Shown: positions 29,831 through 39,300 of the stretch, piece after piece | Numbering within the stretch: the stretch's first letter is position 1 | How the letters are laid out: the number at the start of each line of letters is the position of its first letter | Assembly: GCF_003182275.1 (NCBI RefSeq) | Contig: NZ_QGTR01000002.1 | Coordinates: 1 to 64,000, forward strand | Source: Hoeflea marina | GTDB lineage: Bacteria > Pseudomonadota > Alphaproteobacteria > Rhizobiales > Rhizobiaceae | Length of the DNA: 64,000 bases | Reading direction: 5' to 3' | Notes under the pieces: generated by a model | What the model was told of the DNA's origin: nothing | What the model saw: the letters and a program-made list of their open reading frames with translations, nothing else | Database searches by the model: none | Program-made: the position numbers and the translations under genes

Positions 29831-30744
29831 GCATGCGACGCTTCGCCTCCGCCGTCGTCTCCCGGCTGGTCATCATCGTTCCCTATCTCTGGCTGTTCGT
29901 CTTCTTCCTGGTGCCCTTCGGCATCGTGGTGAAGATCTCGCTGTCGGCGCCGGCCATGTCGATGCCGCCCTACACGCCCGCCTTCGACCTTGCCAACGGC
30001 ATCGGCGGCCTGATCGACGCCGTCAGGCAACTGAGCTTCGACAACTACGTCTGGCTGACCGAGGACGCGCTCTACATCAACGCCTATGTCTCCAGCCTGA
30101 CCATCGCCTTCATCTCGACTTTGTTCACGCTGCTCATCGGCTTTCCGCTGGCCTACGGCATGGCGCGGGCCCCGGACTCGGTGCGGCCGACACTGCTGAT
30201 GCTGGTGATCCTGCCGTTCTGGACCAGCTTTCTCATCCGCGTCTATGCCTGGATCGGCATTCTCAAGCCGGAGGGCCTGCTCAACCAGATGCTCATCTGG
30301 CTCGGCGTCATCGACACGCCGCTGATCATCCTCAACACCAACACCGCCGTCTATATCGGCATCGTCTATTCCTATCTGCCGTTCATGGTGCTGCCGATCT
30401 ATTCGGCGCTCGAGAAGATGGACTACACGCTGATCGAGGCGGCGCAGGATCTCGGCTGCCCGCCGATCACCGCGTTCTGGAAAATCACCTTTCCGCTCGC
30501 CATCCCCGGCATCATCGCCGGCTGCCTGCTGGTGTTCATTCCGGCCGTGGGCGAGTTCGTCATCCCGGACCTGCTCGGCGGCTCGAAGACGCTGATGATC
30601 GGCAAGACGCTGTGGAGCGAGTTCTTCAACAACCGCGACTGGCCGGTATCCTCGGCCGTGGCGGTGCTGCTGCTGCTGATCCTGGTGGTGCCAATCATGT
30701 TCTTCCAGCAGGCGCAGGCGAAAGCCCAGGAGAGCGGCCGATGA
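29827..30744 (+). CDS. potH: Putrescine ABC transporter permease
   Basis: Inner-membrane permease of 305 aa with six predicted helices. The first runs through IVPYLWLFVFFLVPFGIVVKI. The EAA loop is LIEAAQDLGCPPITAFWKI. The ATG at 29827 overlaps the potG stop (ATGA) and follows GGGGAGG; a second ATG at 29833 is possible. Its stop overlaps the potI start in the same way. It forms the channel with PotI. Confidence 0.9.
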   Translation: MSMRRFASAVVSRLVIIVPYLWLFVFFLVPFGIVVKISLSAPAMSMPPYTPAFDLANGIGGLIDAVRQLSFDNYVWLTEDALYINAYVSSLTIAFISTLFTLLIGFPLAYGMARAPDSVRPTLLMLVILPFWTSFLIRVYAWIGILKPEGLLNQMLIWLGVIDTPLIILNTNTAVYIGIVYSYLPFMVLPIYSALEKMDYTLIEAAQDLGCPPITAFWKITFPLAIPGIIAGCLLVFIPAVGEFVIPDLLGGSKTLMIGKTLWSEFFNNRDWPVSSAVAVLLLLILVVPIMFFQQAQAKAQESGR

Positions 30745-31562
30745 ACAGCAACTGGTCCCGATTCAACATCGCCTCGGTGATCCTCGGCTTTGCCTTTCTC
30801 TATCTGCCGATCGCCATACTGGTCATCTATTCGTTCAACGAGTCGCGACTGGTGACGGTCTGGGCCGGGTTCTCGACCAAATGGTACGGCGAACTGTTCC
30901 GCAACCAGGGACTGATGGACGCCGCCTGGGTCACCGCCCGCGTCGGTCTCGTCTCCGCCACCTTCGCCACCATCCTCGGCACCACCGCGGCGCTGGCGCT
31001 GACCCGCTACACCCGCTTCCACGGCCGCATTCTCTTTTCGGGCATGGTCTATGCGCCGCTGGTGATGCCCGAGGTGATCACCGGCCTGTCGTTGCTGCTT
31101 CTGTTCGTCTCGATCGATTTCGGCCGCGGCTTCTGGACGGTGACGCTCGCCCACATCACCTTCTCCATGTGCTTTGTCGCCGTCGTCGTGCAGTCGCGGC
31201 TGGTGAGCTTCGACCGGTCGCTCGAGGAGGCTGCGCAGGATCTCGGCGCGAGCCCGGTGACGACCTTCTTCCAGATCACCCTGCCGGTGATCCTTCCCGC
31301 GGTGATTTCCGGCTGGATGCTCGCCTTCACCCTGTCGCTCGACGATCTGGTGATCGCCAGCTTCACCTCCGGGCCGGGGGCGACGACGCTGCCGATGAAG
31401 ATCTACAGCCAGGTCCGGCTCGGCGTGACTCCCGAGATCAACGCGGTGTGCACCCTGCTGATCGCCGCCGTCACCATCGGCGTCATCATCACCTCGGTGC
31501 TCAACAAGAGCCGGGAAGTGCGCCGCCGGCGCGACGAGCAGGCGGCCTACGCCGGGCGCTGA
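30741..31562 (+). CDS. potI: Putrescine ABC transporter permease
   Basis: Inner-membrane permease of 273 aa with six predicted helices, the first at SVILGFAFLYLPIAILVIYSF. The EAA loop is LEEAAQDLGASPVTTFFQI. The ATG at 30741 overlaps the potH stop. It is the last gene of the operon. Together with PotF, G and H it imports putrescine, which the PuuA/PuuB pair at 13.6-16.4 kb could then degrade. Confidence 0.9.
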   Translation: MNSNWSRFNIASVILGFAFLYLPIAILVIYSFNESRLVTVWAGFSTKWYGELFRNQGLMDAAWVTARVGLVSATFATILGTTAALALTRYTRFHGRILFSGMVYAPLVMPEVITGLSLLLLFVSIDFGRGFWTVTLAHITFSMCFVAVVVQSRLVSFDRSLEEAAQDLGASPVTTFFQITLPVILPAVISGWMLAFTLSLDDLVIASFTSGPGATTLPMKIYSQVRLGVTPEINAVCTLLIAAVTIGVIITSVLNKSREVRRRRDEQAAYAGR

Positions 31563-31616
31563 GGCAGCGCTCCCCCCAGCCGGCGCCGCGCGTCACGGCG
31601 GTCCGGCCGGCGCCTG

Positions 31617-31859
31617 TCAGTTCCTGGGCGGCCGCAGCAGCATCGTGACCAGCCAGATCGGCACGATGACCAGAGATCCGAGCACCAGATTGGGGATCGC
31701 CCATTCGGCTCCCGTCCGCAGCATGGCGAAGACGGCTTCGGGCGTAAGCCCGATTTCCGACAGGATCTCGGCCGCTGAAATGTTGAGCGCCGACAGCACG
31801 GCGCCGGCCATCAGCGAAGCGATCACGATCTTGACGACAGCCGCCAGCACTCTGCCCAT
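31617..31859 (-). CDS. Small membrane protein, DUF6460-like
   Basis: An 80-aa protein with two hydrophobic helices (VLAAVVKIVIASLMAGAVLS at the N-terminus and LVLGSLVIVPIWLVTMLL at the C-terminus) separated by an amphipathic linker, ending RPPRN. It resembles small rhizobial inner-membrane proteins that I recall as DUF6460. It is convergent with potI. No function is known. Confidence 0.7.
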   Translation of the reverse strand: MGRVLAAVVKIVIASLMAGAVLSALNISAAEILSEIGLTPEAVFAMLRTGAEWAIPNLVLGSLVIVPIWLVTMLLRPPRN

Positions 31860-31954
31860 ATGCGCCCGATCCCGTTGCCCGAACCCACCACGGTCCGGAC
31901 GCCATTGTCGTCAAATCCGTCCCGATCCGCAAGCGCGCGCCGACACAGGCTGAC

Positions 31955-32052
31955 GAGCATCGCGTGGATCCGGATTCTCGCGATGTGCCTGGCCTTCTGC
32001 AGATATGCATGTGGTGATCCGTAACCGCGCCGCGCGGTCGCGCGACATGCAT
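31955..32052. repeat. RIME-like element, degenerate, reverse orientation
   Basis: Two adjacent imperfect palindromes: one centred on GGATCCGGATTC (about 31955-31990) and one with arms ATGCATGT (32005-32012) and ACATGCAT (32045-32052). Read in reverse they match the order and core motifs of the element at 42769-42871 (GCACATCGCG in both). This two-palindrome layout and the CGACATGCA motif are those of the Rhizobium intergenic mosaic element RIME1. Confidence 0.55.
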
Positions 32053-32067
32053 CGGGGCGCGCGGATC

Positions 32068-33945
32068 TCAGTTTGCGACGGGTGAAAACACCGGTTGCGG
32101 CCAGGAGCCGCCGACGAAGAACCTGAGCGGCGGCTCCGCCTGCGTGACGGCCGGCGCCGCTTCGGCTTCGCCCCGCTTGGACCTTCCGATCACCCCCGCG
32201 ATGGCGAGGCTGCCGCGCGAATAGGGAACCACGCCGGACAGGGTGATGGTTTCGGTCGTCCCGATCAGGTCGCCCCTGGTCAGTTCGGCCTGTCCGCCGG
32301 CAATGTCGACCTCGAACTCGGCCGCGTTGAACGTGAAGGGGCTGCCGGTGGCCGTGTCGGCAATGCCGAAGAAGCGTTCGGTCCGGGCGAGCTGCTTGAA
32401 GCGGGCAAGATCAAATCCGGGTGTCACGCCCTTGCCCAGCGTCAGCTTGATCTTTCCTGTCAGGTCGGCCAGCGATGTGGCCCAGGTCGGGTAGGGGGAG
32501 GCGACCTCCAGGTCGAGCGTGCCGATGCCCCGCGGCAGCGGTCCGGTCATGTCCATGGCGTCGAACAGCTTGCCGAAATCGGTGTTGCGCGCCGAGATTC
32601 TCAGCTTGGCGCCGCCGTCGACGCCTTTCTCAGAGATGGCGATCCGCCCGGTGAGATTGCCGCCATAGGCCGTGGCGTCGCCGATGTCGAACATCGCCCG
32701 GCCTTCCTCGACGCGGGCCGCGGCTGCGAGATTGGACATCACCACCGGGCCGAAGCGGGCGGTCTGGGCCGACAGCCTGAGATCAAGGCCGATCTCGCGC
32801 AGGAAGCGGGTGTCGATGGTCGAGGCGATGTCGTCGCCCGCCTTCGGCAACGGCGTGAACGCCTTCAGGAACGAGGTGATGTCGAGCGTGTTGAAGGCCA
32901 GCGTTCCGCCGACAGTCGGCGGCGCTTCCGCCGGCAGCTCCACGTCGAGCACGCCGGTGCCCCTGTTCTGGTCGATCATGATCGTCAGATTGTCGAGCTT
33001 CGCCGCAAGTCCTCCGGCGGAAATGTCGGCCGTCATCTCGAGCGCGCCCAGCGCGTCGCCCGGCTTGATCTCGGTGCCGGACCACTCCAGCGCCCTGCGC
33101 ACGGAGGGGCTCTTGAGCTTCAGCGAACCGTTGAAATAGCCTTCGGGGGCCAGATTGAGGGTCCCGTTGAACGACAGGTTGAGCGGCGCCGAGGCGAGCG
33201 TGGCTTCCAGGCTCGTGGCGCGCTGGCCGAGCAGCAGCAGCGGCGACCCGATGGTGGTGGTGATCGCCACCTGCTCGCCGCGGATGATCGCCGACAGGTT
33301 GACCCGTGCCGCCGCGGTGGGAGAGGTCCAGGAGACGGTGCCGTTGACGGCGGTGAGCTTTTCGGCCGGCGCGCCCGGGTCGCGGATCCACTGCACGGTT
33401 CCGTCCTCGATCTCGACGGTGCCGAGGGCTGCGGACGCGGGCACGCTTGCCCCTTCGGGCGCCGGCTGTCCCGATTGAGCCGCCACATCCAGCGCGACGG
33501 CGCTCTTGATGCCACGGGACAGTTCACCGTCGAGCGACGCCCAGTTCGAGGTGCCGTCGGGATAGATTTCGAGGCTGAAGGTCGGGCGCACCAGTTTGAA
33601 CTCGGAGAAGCTCGGGGCGCCGAGAATGGCGGAGAACAGGTTGAAATTTGCAACGATGCTGTCGGCGCGCATGATCGGGTCGCCGTCGGCGAAGCTTGAC
33701 GGACTGATCTCGACATTGTCGAGCTTGATCGTCGGCAGCGGCCAGAAGCTCATGGAGGGCGCATTGCCGAGCGACACCGGATGTCCGGCCCAGGCGCCGA
33801 TGTCGCGCTCGAGGCGATCGCGGACCAGGTCGCTCGAGACCGCGAGCGGCAGCGAGACCGCAATGGCGATGAGGGCAAGCGCCATGGCGAGGGCGATCAG
33901 CGACGCCGTTCGTCGCAGTGGCCATCGCCTGATCAACTCATTCAC
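32068..33945 (-). CDS. AsmA-family inner-membrane-anchored protein
   Basis: A 625-aa protein with one N-terminal membrane helix ([19 protein letters not shown], residues ~15-33) followed by a long periplasmic beta-rich region. AsmA signatures are the N-terminal [20 protein letters not shown] segment and the C-terminal AsmA_2 part with [20 protein letters not shown] and [19 protein letters not shown]. AsmA-like proteins are thought to help move phospholipids or assemble the outer membrane. The gene stands alone on its strand. Confidence 0.87.
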   Translation of the reverse strand: MNELIRRWPLRRTASLIALAMALALIAIAVSLPLAVSSDLVRDRLERDIGAWAGHPVSLGNAPSMSFWPLPTIKLDNVEISPSSFADGDPIMRADSIVANFNLFSAILGAPSFSEFKLVRPTFSLEIYPDGTSNWASLDGELSRGIKSAVALDVAAQSGQPAPEGASVPASAALGTVEIEDGTVQWIRDPGAPAEKLTAVNGTVSWTSPTAAARVNLSAIIRGEQVAITTTIGSPLLLLGQRATSLEATLASAPLNLSFNGTLNLAPEGYFNGSLKLKSPSVRRALEWSGTEIKPGDALGALEMTADISAGGLAAKLDNLTIMIDQNRGTGVLDVELPAEAPPTVGGTLAFNTLDITSFLKAFTPLPKAGDDIASTIDTRFLREIGLDLRLSAQTARFGPVVMSNLAAAARVEEGRAMFDIGDATAYGGNLTGRIAISEKGVDGGAKLRISARNTDFGKLFDAMDMTGPLPRGIGTLDLEVASPYPTWATSLADLTGKIKLTLGKGVTPGFDLARFKQLARTERFFGIADTATGSPFTFNAAEFEVDIAGGQAELTRGDLIGTTETITLSGVVPYSRGSLAIAGVIGRSKRGEAEAAPAVTQAEPPLRFFVGGSWPQPVFSPVAN

Positions 33946-34119
33946 GGCTCCACCCCCGGGATTGCGCCATCATGCTCGGGTTTCTGGTTAATGGCTGGCG
34001 CGGGCGAAAGCAATCGCCACTGCCCAATGCGTTGGGGATGCAGTGTTCTTCCGCCCAAAACAGGCGTTTTTTTTCGGACGGAGCAATGGTATCAACCGCG
34101 CACCAGCAAGGAGAGACCC

Positions 34120-36072
34120 ATGACCGACCAGCCGCTCTGGACACCGAACCCTGAAGCGCTCGCCTCCAGCCCATGGATGGCGTTCGCCGGATTTGCCGGC
34201 AAGCGCGCGGGCATCGACCTGAGCGACCCGCGCGAGCTGCAGGCCTGGTCGATCGAAGACCGCGAGGGTTTCTGGTCGGCGGTCTGGGATTTCTGCGGCA
34301 TACGCGGCGACAAGGGCGCGGTGGTGATCGAGAATGCCGACGCCATGCCCGGGGCGCGCTTCTTCCCGGAGGCCCGCCTGAATTTCGCCGAGAACCTGCT
34401 GTCGCGCACGGGCGGCGAGCCTGCGATCCTGTTTCGGGCGGAGGATGCGCACAAGTCCTCCCTGAGCTGGGACGAACTGCATGCCATGGTCTCGAAGCTG
34501 CAGCAGGCGTTTCGCGCCCATGGAGTGGGCGAGGGAGACCGCATCGCCGCCATGATGCCCAACATGCCCGAGACCATCGCCTTCATGCTCGCGGCGGCCT
34601 CGATCGGCGCCATCTGGTCGTCCTGCTCTCCGGATTTCGGCGTCCAGGGCGTGCTCGACCGCTTCGGCCAGATCGAGCCGAAGCTGTTCGTGTCCTGCGA
34701 CGGCTACTGGTACAACGGCAAGCGCCAGGAGATCGGCGAGAAGCTGCAGGCGATCGCCGAGACCCTCAAGCCGCAGGCTGCCATCATCGTGCCGCTGTTG
34801 GGCGATGCCGAGGGCGTGGCGGCGCGGGTGCCGGGCGGGGTGACGCATTCGGCCTTTGTCGACGGGCTTGCCGCCCGGCCGGTCGAATTCGTCCGGCTGC
34901 CTTTCGGACATCCGCTGTACATCCTGTTCTCATCGGGCACCACCGGCATTCCGAAGTGCATCGTGCACTCGGCCGGCGGAACGCTGATCCAGCATCTCAA
35001 GGAGCACCGCCTGCACTGCGGCATCGAGGCGGCCGACAGGCTGTTCTACTTCACCACCTGTGGCTGGATGATGTGGAACTGGCTGGTCTCGGGCCTGGCC
35101 GCCGGCGCCACCCTGTGCCTCTATGACGGCTCGCCGTTTTACCCCGACGGCAATGTGCTCTTCGATTACGCCGCCGATGAAGGCTTTGCGGTCTTCGGCA
35201 CCTCGGCCAAGTTCATCGATGCCGTGCGCAAGGCCGGCCTGACGCCGGGCAAGGACCATGACCTGTCATCGCTCCGGCTGCTGACCTCGACGGGCTCGCC
35301 GCTGTCGCCGGAGGGATTCTCCTTCGTCTATGAGGAGATCAAGCCGGACGTGCAACTGGCCTCCATCTCCGGCGGCACCGACATCGCCGCCTGCTTTGTC
35401 CTCGGCATTCCGGCGCTGCCGGTGTGGAAGGGCGAGATCCAGGGTCCGGGCCTCGGCATGGCGGTGGATGTCTGGGACGAGGACGGCCAGCCGATCCGGG
35501 GTGAAAAGGGCGAACTCGTCTGTACCAAGGCCTTTCCGTCGATGCCGACCGGCTTCTGGAACGACGACGACGGCAGCCGCTATCACGCTGCCTATTTCGA
35601 CCGCTTCGCCGATGTCTGGTGCCATGGCGACTTCGCCGAATGGACGCCGCATGGCGGCATGATCATCCACGGCCGCTCCGATGCCACGCTCAATCCCGGC
35701 GGCGTCCGCATCGGCACGGCGGAAATCTACAACCAGGTCGAGCGGCTCGACGAGATCCTCGAGTCGATCTGCATCGGCCAGACGTGGGACGACGATGTGC
35801 GCGTTGTGCTGTTCGTCCGGCTCGCCGACGGCGTCGTGCTCGACGAGGCTCTGAAGGCGAAGATCCGCGGCGTCATCCGGTCGGGAGCCTCGCCGCGCCA
35901 CGTGCCGGCTCGCATTGTCGCCGTCAGCGACATCCCCCGCACCAAGTCGGGCAAGATCACCGAGCTGGCGGTCCGCGACGTCGTGCATGGCCGCCAGGTC
36001 AGGAACCAGGAGGCGCTGGCCAATCCGGAGGCGCTCGGACTGTATGAAAACATTGCCGAACTGCAGGACTGA
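34120..36072 (+). CDS. acsA2: Acetoacetyl-CoA synthetase
   Basis: Cytoplasmic AMP-forming ligase of 650 aa. The ATP-binding motif is [17 protein letters not shown] near residue 275, with [11 protein letters not shown] later and the catalytic lysine in the C-terminal [13 protein letters not shown]. AcsF-type N-terminus with NFAENLL distinguishes acetoacetate ligases from acetyl-CoA synthetases. The ATG at 34120 follows AAGGAGAG. It returns acetoacetate from polyhydroxybutyrate breakdown to central metabolism, matching the phasin nearby. The symbol follows S. meliloti, from memory of the same gene order. Confidence 0.88.
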   Translation: MTDQPLWTPNPEALASSPWMAFAGFAGKRAGIDLSDPRELQAWSIEDREGFWSAVWDFCGIRGDKGAVVIENADAMPGARFFPEARLNFAENLLSRTGGEPAILFRAEDAHKSSLSWDELHAMVSKLQQAFRAHGVGEGDRIAAMMPNMPETIAFMLAAASIGAIWSSCSPDFGVQGVLDRFGQIEPKLFVSCDGYWYNGKRQEIGEKLQAIAETLKPQAAIIVPLLGDAEGVAARVPGGVTHSAFVDGLAARPVEFVRLPFGHPLYILFSSGTTGIPKCIVHSAGGTLIQHLKEHRLHCGIEAADRLFYFTTCGWMMWNWLVSGLAAGATLCLYDGSPFYPDGNVLFDYAADEGFAVFGTSAKFIDAVRKAGLTPGKDHDLSSLRLLTSTGSPLSPEGFSFVYEEIKPDVQLASISGGTDIAACFVLGIPALPVWKGEIQGPGLGMAVDVWDEDGQPIRGEKGELVCTKAFPSMPTGFWNDDDGSRYHAAYFDRFADVWCHGDFAEWTPHGGMIIHGRSDATLNPGGVRIGTAEIYNQVERLDEILESICIGQTWDDDVRVVLFVRLADGVVLDEALKAKIRGVIRSGASPRHVPARIVAVSDIPRTKSGKITELAVRDVVHGRQVRNQEALANPEALGLYENIAELQD

Positions 36073-36157
36073 CCGCCCGCTGGGCAACGGCAGGTGTTAA
36101 CAAATCCTTACCGCGAAAGTTAACCACAGGACAGGAAGGCCGGCCGATCCGTTGCAT

Positions 36158-36186
36158 TTGACCGATTCCGGCAAGCTGCGGTTAAT
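36158..36186 (+). promoter_or_regulatory. Predicted sigma-70 promoter downstream of acsA2
   Basis: TTGACC (36158-36163), a 17-nt spacer and GTTAAT (36181-36186). It has no protein-coding gene downstream before the terminator at 36261-36287, so it may drive a small RNA. Confidence 0.45.
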
Positions 36187-36192
36187 CCGACC

Positions 36193-36287
36193 CTCGCATA
36201 ACGGAGAGGAACATTCGGGGCACCTGGTTGCCGCGTGTTGGTCAGCTTGTCATCAAACTCAAAGGGGCTTTCACAGCCCCTTTTTTT
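36193..36287 (+). ncRNA. Candidate intergenic small RNA (about 95 nt)
   Basis: Bounded by the promoter at 36158-36186 and the strong terminator at 36261-36287. There is no start codon with a plausible frame after the GGAGAGG at 36193-36199. It lies between acsA2 (same strand) and the CbrA-like kinase gene (convergent). It might alternatively be just the acsA2 3' UTR. No known RNA family was recognised. Confidence 0.4.
36261..36287 (+). terminator. Rho-independent terminator
   Basis: A 9-bp stem AAAGGGGCT / AGCCCCTTT with a 5-nt loop, followed by a run of seven T's (36281-36287). Confidence 0.85.
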
Positions 36288-36323
36288 GTGTCTTCCGGCC
36301 GCGCCGCAAGCCGGCGGCTTGCT

Positions 36324-39300
36324 TCAATCGGCCAGCACGCGCTGCGGCGGGAAGGTGATCGTCACCAGCGTCCCTTCGCCCGGCGCCGAGACGATGTCGA
36401 ACTGCGCCCGGTTGGATTCCACCATTGCCTTGGTCAGCGGCAGCCCCAGCCCGGTGCCGTCGCCGCGCTGGCGCGGGCCGGGTCCGACCTGGCCGAACGG
36501 CTTCATCGCCTGCTCCAGCTCCTTGCGGCCCATGCCGATGCCGGTGTCGCGGATGCGCAGCACGACGCTGCCGGACTGCTCATAGCCGGTCGAGACCACG
36601 ATCTGGCCGCCCGATGGCGTGTAGCGGATGGCGTTGGAGACCAGATTGAGCGCGATCTGCTTGATCGAGCGCTGGTCCGCAACCACCTCCGGCACCGTCG
36701 CCGAGAGGCTGGTGCGGATGATCACCCGCTGGCTGTTGGCCATCGGCTGCAGCATCGAGACGCATTCGGCCAGATGATCGTTGAGGGCCACGGCGGTGAA
36801 TTCGAGCTCCACCTGGCCGGCCTCGATCTTGGAGATGTCGAGGAGGTCATTGACGATGTCGAGCACATGCTTGCCCGAATTGCCGATGTCGTGGGCATAT
36901 TCGAGATAGCGCGGGCTGCCGATCGGGCCGAAGCGCTCCTCCGCCATCATTTCGGAGAAGCCGATGATGGCGTTGAGCGGCGTGCGGATTTCGTGGCTGA
37001 CGCGGGCCAGGAAGTCGCTCTTGTGCGAGTTCGCCGTCTCGGCGGCGCGCTTGGCGTTGCGCAGTTCCTCCTCCGAGCGCTTCCACTGGGTGATGTCGCG
37101 CAGCACGGCGCAATAGCCCTTCGAGCCGGTCAGATGCCCCATGGTCATGAACAGCGGCAGGAAGCCGCCAGCGGCCTCGCGGCCGATGACCTCGCGCCCG
37201 TCATTGAGCACACTGGAGACACCGTGATTGGCAAGCCCGCTGACATAGTCCATCACAGCGCGCTGGCTCTCATGGGCAAACAGCATGGCGAAGGGCTTGC
37301 CGCGGGTTTCCTGCTCATCATAGTTGAACAGGGCGCAGGCGGAGCGGTTCATGGAGCGGATGCTGCCGTCGGCGCGCAGGATGATGACGCCGTCGGTGGC
37401 GGTCTCCAGGATCGAGCGGAGTTCGGAGGCCTCGATCTCCAGCATGCCGACGCGGGCGTCATCCTCGCTGTCCGCGACGGGGTCCGTCATGGGGCCGGCC
37501 GGATCTTCCGCCTCGCTGCCGGCAAAGGCAGAGGGATCGCCGGTGGCCGCGTCGGGCAGCACCGATGCCGGCGACAGCGCCAGCATCAGCGCCTGCGTGT
37601 CATGCCAGTTGACCGAGCGCAGCCGTGCGGAGACCGGCACCTGTTCGCCATCGGCCCGAAGCATCAGCATGATGCCGTCCTTGATCCGGTCGTCGGCTTC
37701 GGGCTGATCGAGCAGCCGGTCAAGCCCGCCATGCGCGGAGAGATCCTCCGTCGAGCGATAACCGGTGAGAGCCAGGAATTCCGGATTGGCGTGCAGCAGG
37801 CCTTCTCCGGCATAAAACAGCAGCGCCGCGGGAATGGCGTCCACCAGCTGCTCGGTCAGGCCCGCGGGCATCTGCTGCCTCGGGGGAAGCGCAAAGGCGG
37901 ATGGGGTCGGGGACGCGGACGCGGCCAGGGGAAGGGCGGCGGCCTCAATGGGCGTTTCGGCGGCATCGTCGCCGTCGGCCGGCGGCAACTGTCCGCTCAC
38001 GACTTCATCCGCCGCGCCGGCAGTGGCTGGCGCATGGTCATCGTTGGCCGCGTGGTGGTCTTCGGTCCGCACCGGGTCGGCGGCGGTGGCCTGTGCCGAC
38101 GGCTCGCCTGGTTCCGCATCGGCGCTTGCGGCCATTGCATCTGTCGCGGGTGTGTCGGCGTCATGGATCACAGGCCGGGCGGCCTCGGGTTCGGCCTGGT
38201 CGCGCGTCTCGCCGGACGCAGCGATGCCGGGCGGAAGGGCGCCGGGGTCCATCGCGGGCCAGGGCTCGGCCACCTCCTCGCCGCTCACTTCGGCGGAGGG
38301 CTCTTCATGTTCGGACTCGTCCTGTTCGGCCGCGTCTTGCACGGAAAAGAGATCGCGCTCGCCGGCGTCGGCAGCGCTTGGGTCTGTGGGGGCGCTGTCC
38401 GCCGCGACGGTGTCGCGGTCGGGGTGGGATTCGATCTCCACCTCCGCCGCGGCAGGGGAAACTTCACCGGCGTCCGCGGTGGCGGCGATGCCATCCTGCT
38501 CGGTACCGGACTCGGCGGCGGCATCGATGGCTTCGTCCGGCCGATCGTCCGCGCCACTGTCTTCCTCGGCGCTGTCGCCGTCGGATCGGGCTTCGGTCTC
38601 CGCCTCCGCCGCATCTCGGGGAAGATCCTCGGCTTCCGGGGCGGTGGCGCCGACATCCGCCGCAGCGAAGTCGGCGTCCGGCAGAACGGCGAGGCCATTC
38701 TGCTCGGTGCCGGACGCGGCGCCGGTATCGATGGAGTCGATCGGATGATCGTCTTCCACGGCGGTGGTGCTGTCCTGGCCGGCGGCCTCGGCTTCCGCCG
38801 CCCTGGCCGCGTCCGCCCTGGCCGCGTCCGCCCTGGCAACGTCCGTCAGGCGCACGCCGATCTCCTGGAAGGCGGCCTGCTCCTGCGGCGACAGCGCGTC
38901 ACGGGCCCGTGCCCGGCGCTCCCCGAGATCGATGATCTTGTCGCTTTCGCGTCGTCCGAGATTGGATCCCATATGAAGCGCCGGCACCTCGCCGCGGAAC
39001 TGGTCGGCGGGCTGGACCGGCGTCTCCATCATCTCGGGCTCGGGCTCGGGCTCGGGCTCGGCCGTCGTGTCGTCGTCCTCGCCGCCGGTCAGATCCTCGT
39101 CATCGACGGCGTCCGTCATCACCTCTTCCGCCGTCATGTTGGCGTCGAACACCGATACCGGCTCATAGGTCACCTCCGGCTCGCCGGCAGCCGCTGGGTT
39201 GTCCTCCGGCGCCGCGGCCCTGGTGGTCACGTCCTCGATCCGTGCGGCCAGCCGGGCATAGGCATCCGGGGCGTCGGCGGACAGTTCGTCGATCTCGATC

